Shown: positions 7,145 through 17,600 of the stretch, one piece after another
Layout of the letters: each line of letters begins with the position of its first letter
How positions within the stretch are numbered: position 1 is the first letter of the stretch
Assembly (NCBI GenBank): GCA_027483645.1
Contig: JAIXUD010000021.1
Location: 62,001-126,000, forward strand
DNA length: 64,000 bases
From: Sphingobacteriales bacterium
GTDB lineage: Bacteria > Bacteroidota > Bacteroidia > Chitinophagales > CAIOSU01
Direction of reading: 5' to 3'
Program-made: the position numbers and the translations under genes
Notes under the pieces: model-generated
Told to the model about the DNA's origin: nothing
The model's database searches: none
What the model saw: only the letters and a program-made list of their open reading frames with translations

Positions 7145-10100
7145 ATGAACCACCTCTACCTTTCTCTCACCCTACTTTTTTTTCTAGCCTATAGCTCGCT
7201 AAGCGCCCAAGTTACGGGCAACGTAAATGCTTGCGAGAACGATGTAGAAGTTTATAATGTGCCTGTAGTTGCAGGTGCTAGCTACTCATGGAGCGTTACG
7301 GGCGGCCTAGTGCAAGGCGCCGCTAATGTTGATAGCGCATCCATAAAATGGGGATTGCCTGGCACTGGCACCATAATAGTAACCGTAAACAACCCTAGCG
7401 GCCCACCAACGTACCACACGCTGAACGTAACGGTACATGCAAAGCCCGACCCTGCTATTTCGCATGCGCCCTACCCTACTTGCCCACCCAATTTTGAGCC
7501 GGTAGGTCCGACGGGACAGGTACGCGGCCCCATTTGCGAAAATGTTTGCAAAGGTGCTACCATTATCTATACTACCCCCTTCAATGCGCTTAGCACATAC
7601 CAATGGGTGGTTACGGGCGCATCGGCAGTTGTAGGCGCTACTACCAATACCGCTACTATTACTTGGGACAATACCGGCATAGGTAACATCATAGTTTACG
7701 AAACCAACCAATGGGGATGCGTAGATTCTTCAACCATTTGTATCAAAAAGCAAGATTTACCCGTCGCAGCATTCAGTCATCAAGCATCGGTATGTAAGTT
7801 TTCCAATACCTTGTTCACCAATCTCTCCACAGGGGCCAACTCGTATCAATGGACCTTTGGCGATGGCGGTACTTCAACCTTAACAAACCCTACCCATCAA
7901 TATACTACTGCGGGCACTTACACCATCACATTGGTAGCACTCACTGATTGCTACTGTACAGATACATTCCAAAGCACCATAGTGGTGGATTCGTTACCCG
8001 GCCCAACTATTACCTGCCCAGCGACTTTGTGCGGCAACGATACGGCAACTTATAGCACGCCTTCGGTAACGGGTTGTACCTACAACTGGTTTGCCATTGG
8101 TGGAACTATTATATCCGGTTTGGGCACCCCTAATGTAACTGTAGCTTGGGGTCCAGGCCAAATAGGAACTTTGGGGCTTACCCTTAGCGGTTGTGGCGGC
8201 GTATGTGCCGATACCACCTTGATACAAATACCACTGGTACCCGCAACCGCCACTATTACAGGTGCGCCAAAAGTTTGCCCGGGCGATTGCGAGTACTATA
8301 CCCTACCCCGCTTTAGTGGCGGTACTTACAACTGGAGCCTGGCCACCAGCGGCTGCGGTATACTGCAAGACTCCACCTGTTGCGAAACGGTGAAAATATG
8401 CTGGTCGAACTTCTTGTTTTCATGTAATGATACCTTGAACGTAGCCTATTACGATTCCTTCCTTAATTGCGGAGGGACTGCCCAATATGTTATTAGGCTT
8501 AGGCCAAGGCTTGAGATTATTGGCAATTCACCTGCTTGCGCTAACAGCAGCTCGTTTTTCTCAGCATTAGGCGGCATTCCATGCAACTGGACGGTATCGC
8601 CCGCGGGGCCAACCATTACTGGTTCTCCCGGTGCTGGCATTTCCGTAAATTGGAACAATTTGCCAGGCACTTACACTATCAAAGCCATACCAGTCAACCC
8701 GAATCAAAGCTGTACCGACTCCGCGTTCTACAGTGTAAAAGTAGTTGCTCCACCGGCAGCACCTGTTATAACCGGTGATACCATTATTTGCCCTAGCAGC
8801 ACCCTATCTTATTGTGCTACGGGAGGTGGAGAAATAAATTGGATAATTACTGGCGGTACACCGGCAACCTCCATCGGAAATTGCATAACCGTACTTTGGG
8901 GCAATACGCCACCATTCATTGTTCAGGCATATCAAAAAGGTACTTCAGCACCATTCTGCAACTCTGATACCACTACACAGAATATTTATCCTTTCACCCC
9001 AATACCGCCAGCACTTACCGGGCCTGTTGCCAGTTGCGCCAATTCAACCAACTTGTATACTACCACCACTCTTTACCCTGCTGGCACCACTTATAATTGG
9101 ACAATAACACCAGCCAACGCTGGCGCAATATTTTCGCCGGGCAGTTCTTCTACCCAGATTGAATGGGGTAATAATGCGCCACAGAACGTGACGGTAACCT
9201 TGACGGTAACTGCTTGCGGCACTATCTTGTCAAACAATATCATAACTGCCCTTAGCCCAATACCTACACCAGTAATTAATCAGCCTACGCCGCTTTGTGC
9301 TGGCGGGTCTGCTACCTTGTTGGTTACTGGCGGCGCTTACACTTCCTACAGCTGGACTGGGCCAGGCGCATACACCAGTGCCTCAAACCCAGCCACTATT
9401 ACCCAAGATGGCCTTTACCAAGTAACGGTTACCGATGGCTCGGGCTGTATAGGCAATACCCAGTATACGGTTACATACGTATCTGGCCCGACAGCTAGCA
9501 TCAGCACGGCAGATTTCACCACGTACTGCCTAGGTACTAGTTTCGTGGTAAACATTTGCGCACTGGGCAACCCGAACTACACTTACAACTGGTCTCCAGC
9601 CGCAATTACACAGTGTGTTACCACTAGCACGCCAGGTAGTTTTGTAGTGACCGTTACCGATGTAAGCAATGGTTGCACAGCTACTTCGAATATAATTACC
9701 GTGAGCCAAACAACCTGTAACCCTACCCCTCCTTGCACGCCAAATGCGGCTGCAAACATCAGCTTTACCCATACAGGCTGTAATCCAGTAGCGTTTACCA
9801 ATACCTCGGTTAGTGGCAGCAACTTCCTATGGAATTTTGGCGATTTAACTACTTCAAACCTTACGAGCCCAACCCACACGTATGCGCAGGCTGGTTTTTA
9901 TTTAGTGGTATTAGATGGAGATGTGCCTAACTCCACTGGCACCGGTTTCTGTAGATTGCGCGATACTGCTCAAATTGAAATTCCGCTGGCTGCTAAGTTT
10001 GATGTAGTGGTAGGTTGTGATGGCGCGCCGGTTTGCTTTACTGATAAAAGCACCTACACAGCTGGTAACAATATAACCAGTTGGAGCTGGAACTTTGGTG

Positions 10101-12784
10101 ATGCCAATACTTCGGCTTTGCAGAATCCTTGCCATACTTACGCTTTGCCAGGCACCTACACCGTGGTGCTTACTATAAGCAATGGTCCTTGTTCAACTAC
10201 CTTTACCAAAACTGTGGTAATTGCCCCTCGCCCAACCGCAGCGTTCACCTTTACCAACCCTAACTGTTTGAATACCGCAGTGGGCTTTACCGATGCTTCG
10301 TTTGCCAGCATCAATTCTTGGAACTGGAATTTTGGAGACTTGGGTACCTCGCTCAACCAAAACCCATCACATAGCTACAACCTGCCCATCATCTATCCAG
10401 TAACGTTGATTGTAAGTGATATTTTTGGATGTAAGGATACGGTGACAAACCCTGTAACCGTGGTTGCCCCAAGCTTGTCGGGCAATATTACTGCCTTCCC
10501 TGATACTATTGTATGCACCGGCACAGCAGTAACCTTGGCAGCACCGGCTTGCGGCACCTGTACTTACCTTTGGAACACCGGCTCAACCAACGATAGCATT
10601 ATCACAACTACCACGGGAATCTATACCGTTAACATTACCGATGCTAACGGTTGCGCTTATACTACCTTCATTCGCATTATTGTAAATAACGGCCCACCAG
10701 CGGTCATTTTTAACAATGGCAGTAATGCCATTTGTTTGGGTGGTAATTACAACTTATTTGCAAACAGTAATATCAATTGGTCATATCAATGGCTTAGCAA
10801 CGATGGCGTAAATAATGGAGCCACGACCTCCGGTGTGGGCTATGCGCCTGTAAGCCCGGGTGTGTTTACCTATCAAGTAATCATAACTGATACCACCACC
10901 GGCTGTAGCGATACTTCACTACCTTATGTAATGACCATAAGTGGACCACCAGTTCCGCCTACCATCACCCCTATTACCCCTACTACTGTGTGTGAAGGTG
11001 ATACCATTATATTAGTGGCTACACACCCTGACCCGACAGTTAATTTAATATGGGAAACCGGGGAGACAAACGACACCCTATACGTAACCGAAGGTGGCTG
11101 CTATATGGTACAAGCTACGGATACTAACGGTTGTACAAATCTGGCCAACTATTGTGTAACCGTAAACCCGCTGCCTGACGTATGCTCGTTTTATGAGGGT
11201 TGCTTGGATACCTGCCGCCCGTATACCATGTGGGCACCAGTTGGCGCTAGCTATCAATGGCTAATGAACGGCGGCATACTAGTTGGGGATACCAACCAAA
11301 GCTATACCGCAACTTTAAACGGCGCTTACTCCGTAATTGTAACCAATAGTTTCGGTTGTACGGATACCACTGGCGAACTGGACCTAAGCCTTCGCGATTG
11401 CGATAGTATTTGTGGCGATATGTTTGTGGATTCAATCTATTGCGACCCTGCTGGCAATTATGTAATGGTTTACCATGTAGTAAACCAAAGCATATATCCG
11501 CTTACTCAATTGGATTTGGATATTTTGGCCCCGAACCTTAATCTGCCTTTTGCGCCAAGTGTGGTATATACCAGTGTGCCACCGGGCGGCACCTCTGGCC
11601 AATTCTCTACCACTATTTATAATGCTACAGCGGGCGATACGCTGTGTTTCCGGACGCACTTGGGTAACTATGACTCGCTAGGAACTGAAATACTATGCTG
11701 CTATACCGATACTGTTTGCGTACCGCTGCCGCCTTGCCCAGTTGATTCAGCTTGTTGTTATTTCAACTTAGTGAGCGACTCCATCTGGTGTGAACAAACT
11801 CCAGTAGGGCCGAAATTCAATTTCAACTTACAGATTAACGGTTGCGGCAATTTAAATATCACTACTTTAAACCTTGGAGTGCTTAACGTTATCAATCCTT
11901 ACACTTTGGTGGCGGGTCTAAACACTGTATCGGGCAGTTACATACCTATTTCGCCTACCGACACACTCCTTTGCCTATTGTTTGTGGTGGATGATGGATT
12001 GGGTAATTATTGTAAAGACACCGTAATGTGTTTCCCAATAACTTGCGGAAATCATCCATTGCCTTGTGATTGGGATTATAAGCGCACCATTTGCGAAGAC
12101 CAAGCTGGAACCTTTGTTTATAATGGAAACCCTGCGGGGCTTACCATCAATTGGAGCTTCCCTAGCGGTATTCCCTCTACGGCCACTGGCCCAGGCCCGC
12201 ACAATATAACCTATAATACCCCTGGCACCTACTCGGTGAGCATGACGCTGAGCAACAGCCAAGGTACTACCACCTGTCGCGATAGCATTGTGGTGGTGGC
12301 CGCCCCAGTGGCAGGTATAACGCAAAGCGGCAACACGCTGTTTGCTTCGCCTGCTGGTATGAATTACCAGTGGAACACCGGCCCACCAGCATACACGCCA
12401 GTGACAGGTGCCAACAACCAGTTTTTTACCCCGTCATTCTCCACATTGTATTGTGTAATCGTAACTGACCAATACGGCTGTAGCGATACTACTTGTAGAG
12501 ACCATATTTGGAATGGCATTGACGATTTGGAAGTAGACGATTGGAACATCTACCCGAACCCTAACGGCGGCTCGTTTACGCTAGCGCTTACCGCTGCTAA
12601 AAATGAACTGGTGGAGATGAAGCTTGTAAACACGTTGGGCGAGGTGGTTGACACCCGCACCTTTGATGTACATACTGGCCAGCAAAGCTTCTACATAGGC
12701 AATACTGGCTTGGCAACAGGGGTTTACTTTATACAGCTCACCACCGAGGGCGGCATCAGTATCCGCAGGGTTGTGGTGCGATAG
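7145..12784 (+). CDS. Giant PKD/Ig-repeat surface protein with T9SS sorting domain
   Basis: I place the start at 7145 (MNHLYLSLTLLFFLAYSS, a clean signal peptide ending SAQ) rather than 7052, giving 1879 residues. The body is a string of Ig-like and PKD domains; at least four PKD copies show the W-x-F-G-D signature (for example WTFGDGGTST, WNFGDANTSA) followed by H-x-Y and GTYTV. Cysteines are frequent and regularly spaced. The last ~75 residues are a type-A T9SS C-terminal domain (IYPNPNGGSF ... GVYFIQL ... IRRVVVR). It should cross the outer membrane through T9SS and be attached to or released from the cell surface, probably as an adhesin. It has its own promoter and terminator. Confidence 0.9.
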   Translation: MNHLYLSLTLLFFLAYSSLSAQVTGNVNACENDVEVYNVPVVAGASYSWSVTGGLVQGAANVDSASIKWGLPGTGTIIVTVNNPSGPPTYHTLNVTVHAKPDPAISHAPYPTCPPNFEPVGPTGQVRGPICENVCKGATIIYTTPFNALSTYQWVVTGASAVVGATTNTATITWDNTGIGNIIVYETNQWGCVDSSTICIKKQDLPVAAFSHQASVCKFSNTLFTNLSTGANSYQWTFGDGGTSTLTNPTHQYTTAGTYTITLVALTDCYCTDTFQSTIVVDSLPGPTITCPATLCGNDTATYSTPSVTGCTYNWFAIGGTIISGLGTPNVTVAWGPGQIGTLGLTLSGCGGVCADTTLIQIPLVPATATITGAPKVCPGDCEYYTLPRFSGGTYNWSLATSGCGILQDSTCCETVKICWSNFLFSCNDTLNVAYYDSFLNCGGTAQYVIRLRPRLEIIGNSPACANSSSFFSALGGIPCNWTVSPAGPTITGSPGAGISVNWNNLPGTYTIKAIPVNPNQSCTDSAFYSVKVVAPPAAPVITGDTIICPSSTLSYCATGGGEINWIITGGTPATSIGNCITVLWGNTPPFIVQAYQKGTSAPFCNSDTTTQNIYPFTPIPPALTGPVASCANSTNLYTTTTLYPAGTTYNWTITPANAGAIFSPGSSSTQIEWGNNAPQNVTVTLTVTACGTILSNNIITALSPIPTPVINQPTPLCAGGSATLLVTGGAYTSYSWTGPGAYTSASNPATITQDGLYQVTVTDGSGCIGNTQYTVTYVSGPTASISTADFTTYCLGTSFVVNICALGNPNYTYNWSPAAITQCVTTSTPGSFVVTVTDVSNGCTATSNIITVSQTTCNPTPPCTPNAAANISFTHTGCNPVAFTNTSVSGSNFLWNFGDLTTSNLTSPTHTYAQAGFYLVVLDGDVPNSTGTGFCRLRDTAQIEIPLAAKFDVVVGCDGAPVCFTDKSTYTAGNNITSWSWNFGDANTSALQNPCHTYALPGTYTVVLTISNGPCSTTFTKTVVIAPRPTAAFTFTNPNCLNTAVGFTDASFASINSWNWNFGDLGTSLNQNPSHSYNLPIIYPVTLIVSDIFGCKDTVTNPVTVVAPSLSGNITAFPDTIVCTGTAVTLAAPACGTCTYLWNTGSTNDSIITTTTGIYTVNITDANGCAYTTFIRIIVNNGPPAVIFNNGSNAICLGGNYNLFANSNINWSYQWLSNDGVNNGATTSGVGYAPVSPGVFTYQVIITDTTTGCSDTSLPYVMTISGPPVPPTITPITPTTVCEGDTIILVATHPDPTVNLIWETGETNDTLYVTEGGCYMVQATDTNGCTNLANYCVTVNPLPDVCSFYEGCLDTCRPYTMWAPVGASYQWLMNGGILVGDTNQSYTATLNGAYSVIVTNSFGCTDTTGELDLSLRDCDSICGDMFVDSIYCDPAGNYVMVYHVVNQSIYPLTQLDLDILAPNLNLPFAPSVVYTSVPPGGTSGQFSTTIYNATAGDTLCFRTHLGNYDSLGTEILCCYTDTVCVPLPPCPVDSACCYFNLVSDSIWCEQTPVGPKFNFNLQINGCGNLNITTLNLGVLNVINPYTLVAGLNTVSGSYIPISPTDTLLCLLFVVDDGLGNYCKDTVMCFPITCGNHPLPCDWDYKRTICEDQAGTFVYNGNPAGLTINWSFPSGIPSTATGPGPHNITYNTPGTYSVSMTLSNSQGTTTCRDSIVVVAAPVAGITQSGNTLFASPAGMNYQWNTGPPAYTPVTGANNQFFTPSFSTLYCVIVTDQYGCSDTTCRDHIWNGIDDLEVDDWNIYPNPNGGSFTLALTAAKNELVEMKLVNTLGEVVDTRTFDVHTGQQSFYIGNTGLATGVYFIQLTTEGGISIRRVVVR

Positions 12785-12806
12785 AATAGACTATTGAGAA
12801 AGATAG

Positions 12807-12838
12807 CAGCCGGAACGTTGGTCGTTCCGGCTGTTTTT
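12807..12838 (+). terminator. Intrinsic terminator after the PKD surface protein
   Basis: CAGCCGGAACG (12807-12817) pairs perfectly with CGTTCCGGCTG (12823-12833) around TTGGT, followed by five T. It lies 22 bp after the stop codon at 12784. Confidence 0.92.
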
Positions 12839-12882
12839 ATTTTAACGTTCGGAAGGCGATGCCACTCCGCTAGCATAATCTT

Positions 12883-13174
12883 GCCCCATTGGGCAATGCC
12901 GTTAAGTTAAGGATTCAGGGAAGTCGCTGAGCGGTCTGACGACTTCGGTGCGATGGGTATGAAAGTTGAAAATGTCCCAAGCTCTGCCCTCAAATAGTCG
13001 TCCGAACGCTTTCGCCAGGGTATCTCCAATGCGCAGAAAAAAGTGTTCGGACGGCCCTTATGGCAAAATCATCGCGGTAATTGCAAATTCCTGATTCTAT
13101 ATAGCGAACCCGTCAGACCACTCATGACCGAAAAATTATTTTGGGCTTGACTTAACGGCATTGCCCATTGGGGC
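12883..13174. repeat. Nested inverted-repeat element (MITE- or IS-remnant-like)
   Basis: The gene-free gap 12839-13286 contains three nested inverted repeats around one centre. The outer 25-bp arms (12883-12907 and 13150-13174) match at 24 of 25 positions. The middle arms GAGCGGTCTGACG (12929-12941) and CGTCAGACCACTC (13111-13123) match at 12 of 13. The inner arms CGTCCGAAC (12999-13007) and GTTCGGACG (13045-13053) match perfectly. No transposase frame is present. The symmetry suggests a non-autonomous mobile element or a palindromic IS relic; target-site duplications were not identified. Confidence 0.6.
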
Positions 13175-13286
13175 GTGCACAACTTGATACGTATTTGCGC
13201 TACGGTACGGCCCAAAGAGGCATCAGAATATTAGCCTGGGGCCTTTTCGCCATCGGGACGAAGTGATTTTCAGTAAGCAAAAAACA

Positions 13287-14636
13287 TCACGGTGTTTTCC
13301 CTTCCTTACTCAACTCTTTCCTGATGCCATCCATAATCAGCCGTTGGGTAACAGCTTTCAGTTTTTTTTGTTTTAGCCAAATTGCCACATATCGCAGCAC
13401 GTTAATGATGGCACCACCAGCCATTTCGTGATCGTTGGCAATTTTCTCAAAATCGATTTTATCATCAAGCGGCAGGCCGTCGAAAGCTTTTTGCCAAAGC
13501 GTGAGCCTATCGGGCGGCTCGGGCATGGGGAAGAAAACGAATGATTGAAAACGGCGCGAGAACGCATCATCCATATTCGATTTCAAGTTGGTGGCCAGTA
13601 TCGCCACACCTGGGAAATCCTCGATACGCTGCAAAAGAAACGATATCTCTTGGTTAGCATAGCGGTCGTGAGCATCCTTGGTTTGGGTACGTTTTCCGAA
13701 GAGGGCATCGGCCTCATCAAAGAACAGAATCCAATTCTTGTTCTCGGCCATATCAAACACTCCGGCGAGGTTCTTCTCCGTTTCACCGATAAATTTGGAA
13801 ACAATCATCGAAAGGTCGATACGATAGACATCCAATCCTGTAGCTTTTCCCAACAGCGAGGCGGTAAGCGTTTTACCCGTTCCCGGCGGGCCGTGAAACA
13901 GCGTGCGGTAGCCCGGCTTTATCTTCTTTATCAGGTTCCAATCATTCAAGAGGAAATCACCGTGCTCAATCCAAGCCTTAATTTCTTCTAGTTCAGTAAG
14001 GGTTTGGTCAGGCAATACCAAGTCTTCCCAACCAAGGCGTGTGGTAAGCAACTTTGCAGGGAAATCACCACTGAAATCGGGCTTATTGACGTGGCCAGTG
14101 GTAAAGTAGCCCAAGTACTCTTTGGAAAGCGACAACTGCCCTGCCAGCGGCGGCTCATCGTGGTCTACCTTATTTAAGCGTAGTATGTTGTGTCGGTTAA
14201 AGTAGTGGTCTTTCTCGAATAGGCCCATTACCTCCAAGCGTTGCTCTAGGTCATTACCAGCTAACAGGAACACCAATGTTTCGCCCGTAGGTAGAAAACC
14301 ACTGTGCGCCTGCCCACGCAGACCGCCAAACTCACTAAAGCCCCTATCGTAAGTGGCGTTCTTCACAAAAAATGGATCGAGCAACTGCGGCCTTAACTGT
14401 GGTGCTGCGGCCAACAGCAGCGCAATACGCTCGTACGGGCCCATATCATAATGCAGCACAGCTCGCGAGTACAAAGAGGTGTCGTCAGTTATCTTCGGCG
14501 GCGTTATCTCGTAGATGTCCTTATAAGGGTTATCCCTACCGAGGTAAAGCGCCAACCGCGTCTCGATTACTTGGCCAAGCCAATATAAGTCTTTCGCCAG
14601 CACATCAGCATTGGCTTTGGTTTTGTTTATCTCCAT
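13287..14636 (-). CDS. AAA+ ATPase of the contractile injection system (Afp15/Pvc15-like)
   Basis: A 449-residue protein with an N-terminal helical region of about 200 residues and one AAA+ domain. Walker A GPPGTGKT has Lys255, Walker B ILFFDEAD has Asp307-Glu308, a sensor-1-like ILATN follows, and an arginine-finger-like region contains FSRRF. This is the layout of the ATPase encoded with the tape measure in AFP/PVC-type eCIS, thought to help particle assembly. Its start overlaps the end of the tape-measure gene by 10 bp, so the two are translationally coupled. A weak hairpin at the stop codon (13280-13297) may end the transcript. It sits about 12.5 kb from the nearest core CIS gene. Confidence 0.88.
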   Translation of the reverse strand: MEINKTKANADVLAKDLYWLGQVIETRLALYLGRDNPYKDIYEITPPKITDDTSLYSRAVLHYDMGPYERIALLLAAAPQLRPQLLDPFFVKNATYDRGFSEFGGLRGQAHSGFLPTGETLVFLLAGNDLEQRLEVMGLFEKDHYFNRHNILRLNKVDHDEPPLAGQLSLSKEYLGYFTTGHVNKPDFSGDFPAKLLTTRLGWEDLVLPDQTLTELEEIKAWIEHGDFLLNDWNLIKKIKPGYRTLFHGPPGTGKTLTASLLGKATGLDVYRIDLSMIVSKFIGETEKNLAGVFDMAENKNWILFFDEADALFGKRTQTKDAHDRYANQEISFLLQRIEDFPGVAILATNLKSNMDDAFSRRFQSFVFFPMPEPPDRLTLWQKAFDGLPLDDKIDFEKIANDHEMAGGAIINVLRYVAIWLKQKKLKAVTQRLIMDGIRKELSKEGKTP

Positions 14637-17600
14637 TCTACGTAAAGCACTTTTTCCATGTATCTAAGCTTAATCATCCCGATGGTCCACGGCAGGGTAT
14701 CCAGTAGCATATCATAGCTCACTTGATCAACCCGCAAAGTCCAACTCACATCGTTTTCCACTAGCCTGCCACTACGTTTCAAAAAAGAATCGCGGAAGGC
14801 GGCCACCGAAAGTTTGTTCATTTTTTCCCAATTCTGCACTGCGGCTTTCAGCATGTGGTCGGCTTCATCGCGCTCTTGGGCCGTTAAGATAACATCTCTC
14901 TCGACAGCTTCAAAAACCGGGATGCCACAAAGTATCTTATTTAGCACCAATTCGTGCTCTGGGGCCTGCTCCTCCCCCGTTACCATGTATTGCAGCAGGT
15001 GTATGGCGCGGTTGGCCATGCCCATATCCTTGAACAATCCTTTCTCGGTATAGCCCAAGGCACTAAAGCACCGGCCAATAAACGGCCAAACCAGCACCAA
15101 GCCCGCATTATCAATAAACACTGGCTCTTCTAGCGGTGCCATAGGTTCTTCTCGGGTAAAGGGATCTTGAGGACGAACCAGCTTCTTTTGCTTTACCTTT
15201 TCAGGCATCTTTTGGCGGTTGATGCGCTCTATTTTCTGACGAAGGGTTTTCTGTTCTATCTCTGGAAGGTCTTGCTCTGTGGCATCCTCATGCTCCATCA
15301 CCGTTTGCGAATCGTTGAAAGGCAAAGTTGCCGAAAGGGAAATGCGGTAATCTTCCGTAGCGTTGACTTCCTGAATTACCTCGTCATTGATAATTTCTGC
15401 ATGATCGTCAGTTAAGCTAGTACTTATAGAGTCTTCGTTTGCTTTGGAACTATTGACTTTTGGGGTTATTGTTTCTGGGGTTGGTGATTCCTTTAACTTC
15501 CCCGCATCCGCACTATTATCTCCTACCTCAGTTTTATCCTTATCAGCGGAAATATTTTTTTCAGTTAAAGAAGTGAGTTCCTTAGATGTTTCTAGCTCCT
15601 TTAACGACCCCTTCGCACTTTCCAATTTGCTTTCAGGATCATTTGAATCTAAGTAGTTTTGATCAACTTCACTCTTGTCCGCTCCGATGCTTTCAGCCTG
15701 TGGTTTTGGTGCAATCTCGTTTTCCTCGGCGGCCTTTCCAATGTCTTTCAATTGATTGGGTGGATCAGCCAATCGTTCACTTTCACTGGAAGCGGATGAT
15801 CCTCGATGCGATTCGGTTCCTTGGGTATTTTTTCCCAGTTCTAAATCTTTATTTTTAGCATCTGAAACAGGATCAGCTTCTTGTGCTGATGCAGCCCTTT
15901 CCGCCTCCCGAATTTGTTTTAAGAATAGGTTTTCCTCAATATTATCTGATTCAATAAATTCACTGTTAACACTTTGACTAGTATTACTTAAAGTGTCATT
16001 GGGGGTAGCGTCTAATTCATCCTCCCGACCCTCTTGCAGTAAAGCAGCTATCAACAAATCGCTTTCCTTGCTCGTATTTTCTGCATCGGTCGAGGTGTTT
16101 CTGCCTGTTGTGGCAATGGCTTTACTTGCTTGTTCAATTTCATCTAAAGAGGCGGTTAACAGCTGGCTAAGGGCAATTGGAAGAACTGCTTGGCTTTTGA
16201 TGGCTTCAGTAACAGTCTTAGTAAACTCCACCTCACCCACCTCGCTCAACCCCTGCCAATATTGCAAAAACTGTGTGGTAAATGCTTGGGCATTGCGCAC
16301 CTTCGGTTCTTCATAAAGGAGCGTAAGTATAAAGGTTTTAAGCGCTGTGGCCACATTGGGTAGCGATGCCACTGACTGAAACTGCAGCATGAGCGGCTGT
16401 AACTGCTGGTAGTAGCTTTCAAAGCGAGCAGTGGGCGGGTGCATACTGCTAAAAGCAGCAATAACCTCGTGAAATACCGCATCACTCAACTGGTACACCA
16501 GCCGCTCCCGCACCCTTACGGATACAAGCATCGGAAACAGGCCCGCTAATACCTCTAATGGCTTATCTTTCAACAACTGCGATAAGATAGCTTCTGGAAT
16601 GAAGATACCAGGCTGCATATCCATTTCACCATCTGGAACAAAGTTGCTCGCAGTAGCGTCCAGCGTCTCTGGCCATACACCAAACCGCAAGAAGTACAAC
16701 AACGCTTCCAATTGGTTTTTAGGGACTTGCGCGGTAGGCTCCGACTCTTCGTCGGTGTTCGAATAAGCGCTGCTCATTTCCTGTTGGTTCTGCTTGTATT
16801 CTTCAGGTATATCTTTAAATAGCGATTTCGGGATAATAGGTTTTGGATGGTTTCTGCGAGAATCTATATTTGTATCGTTCGCTTCGACGCCATTCATTTC
16901 TACATTATCCGGACGGAGGTTAGATAGCGAAGAGTTAAGTAAACCTAGCCTTTCAGCCTCCCTAAATGCTTGTATCACTTGGTTTGAGAATGCTTTAATC
17001 TCACCAATTACAGCAGGGGAACCTACGCCCATCGGAGCATTTACCAATTTAGCAACTTCCTCCATAACAGTTTCTGGCAACTGCGCCGCTGTCCACACTG
17101 CCAATCGTTCTTGGTATTGCTGTGCGGTTGGCTGCGTTGTGCCACCCTCTATTTCTAGTAGCTCTAACAATTGGTTGCGTATCAAATGTGGGGTTTGCAA
17201 TTGGGCTTGCACCGTTATTGGCATCGCTTTAATCCATTGCTGCCAAAACACTAGTGATTGGTGCATTTGTGGGAAGGCGCTTTCTACCACCTTCTTCAGC
17301 TGCTCTTGCCTCAGTTGGTATACCATTCGCTTGCGGGCGGTGGCGTATGCTAAAGTTTCGCGCAGCACATTGCGAATTTCAAGCGGATACGATTGCAGTA
17401 GTTGAATAATGTATTCCCCCAAATCCACCTCCGCCTCGGGCTTGGTAGCTCCCGCCGCCCAATAGCCATAGAACAACAGATATTGCAACACTTTTGCATT
17501 ACTCCAATCACCGCTCTCGGCTACTTGCTCCCCCATTTCTGGCAATGGCGACTGGATGGCTACCTTAAGTTCTTCTTGAAGGGTAGCCAGTGTTTTGACT

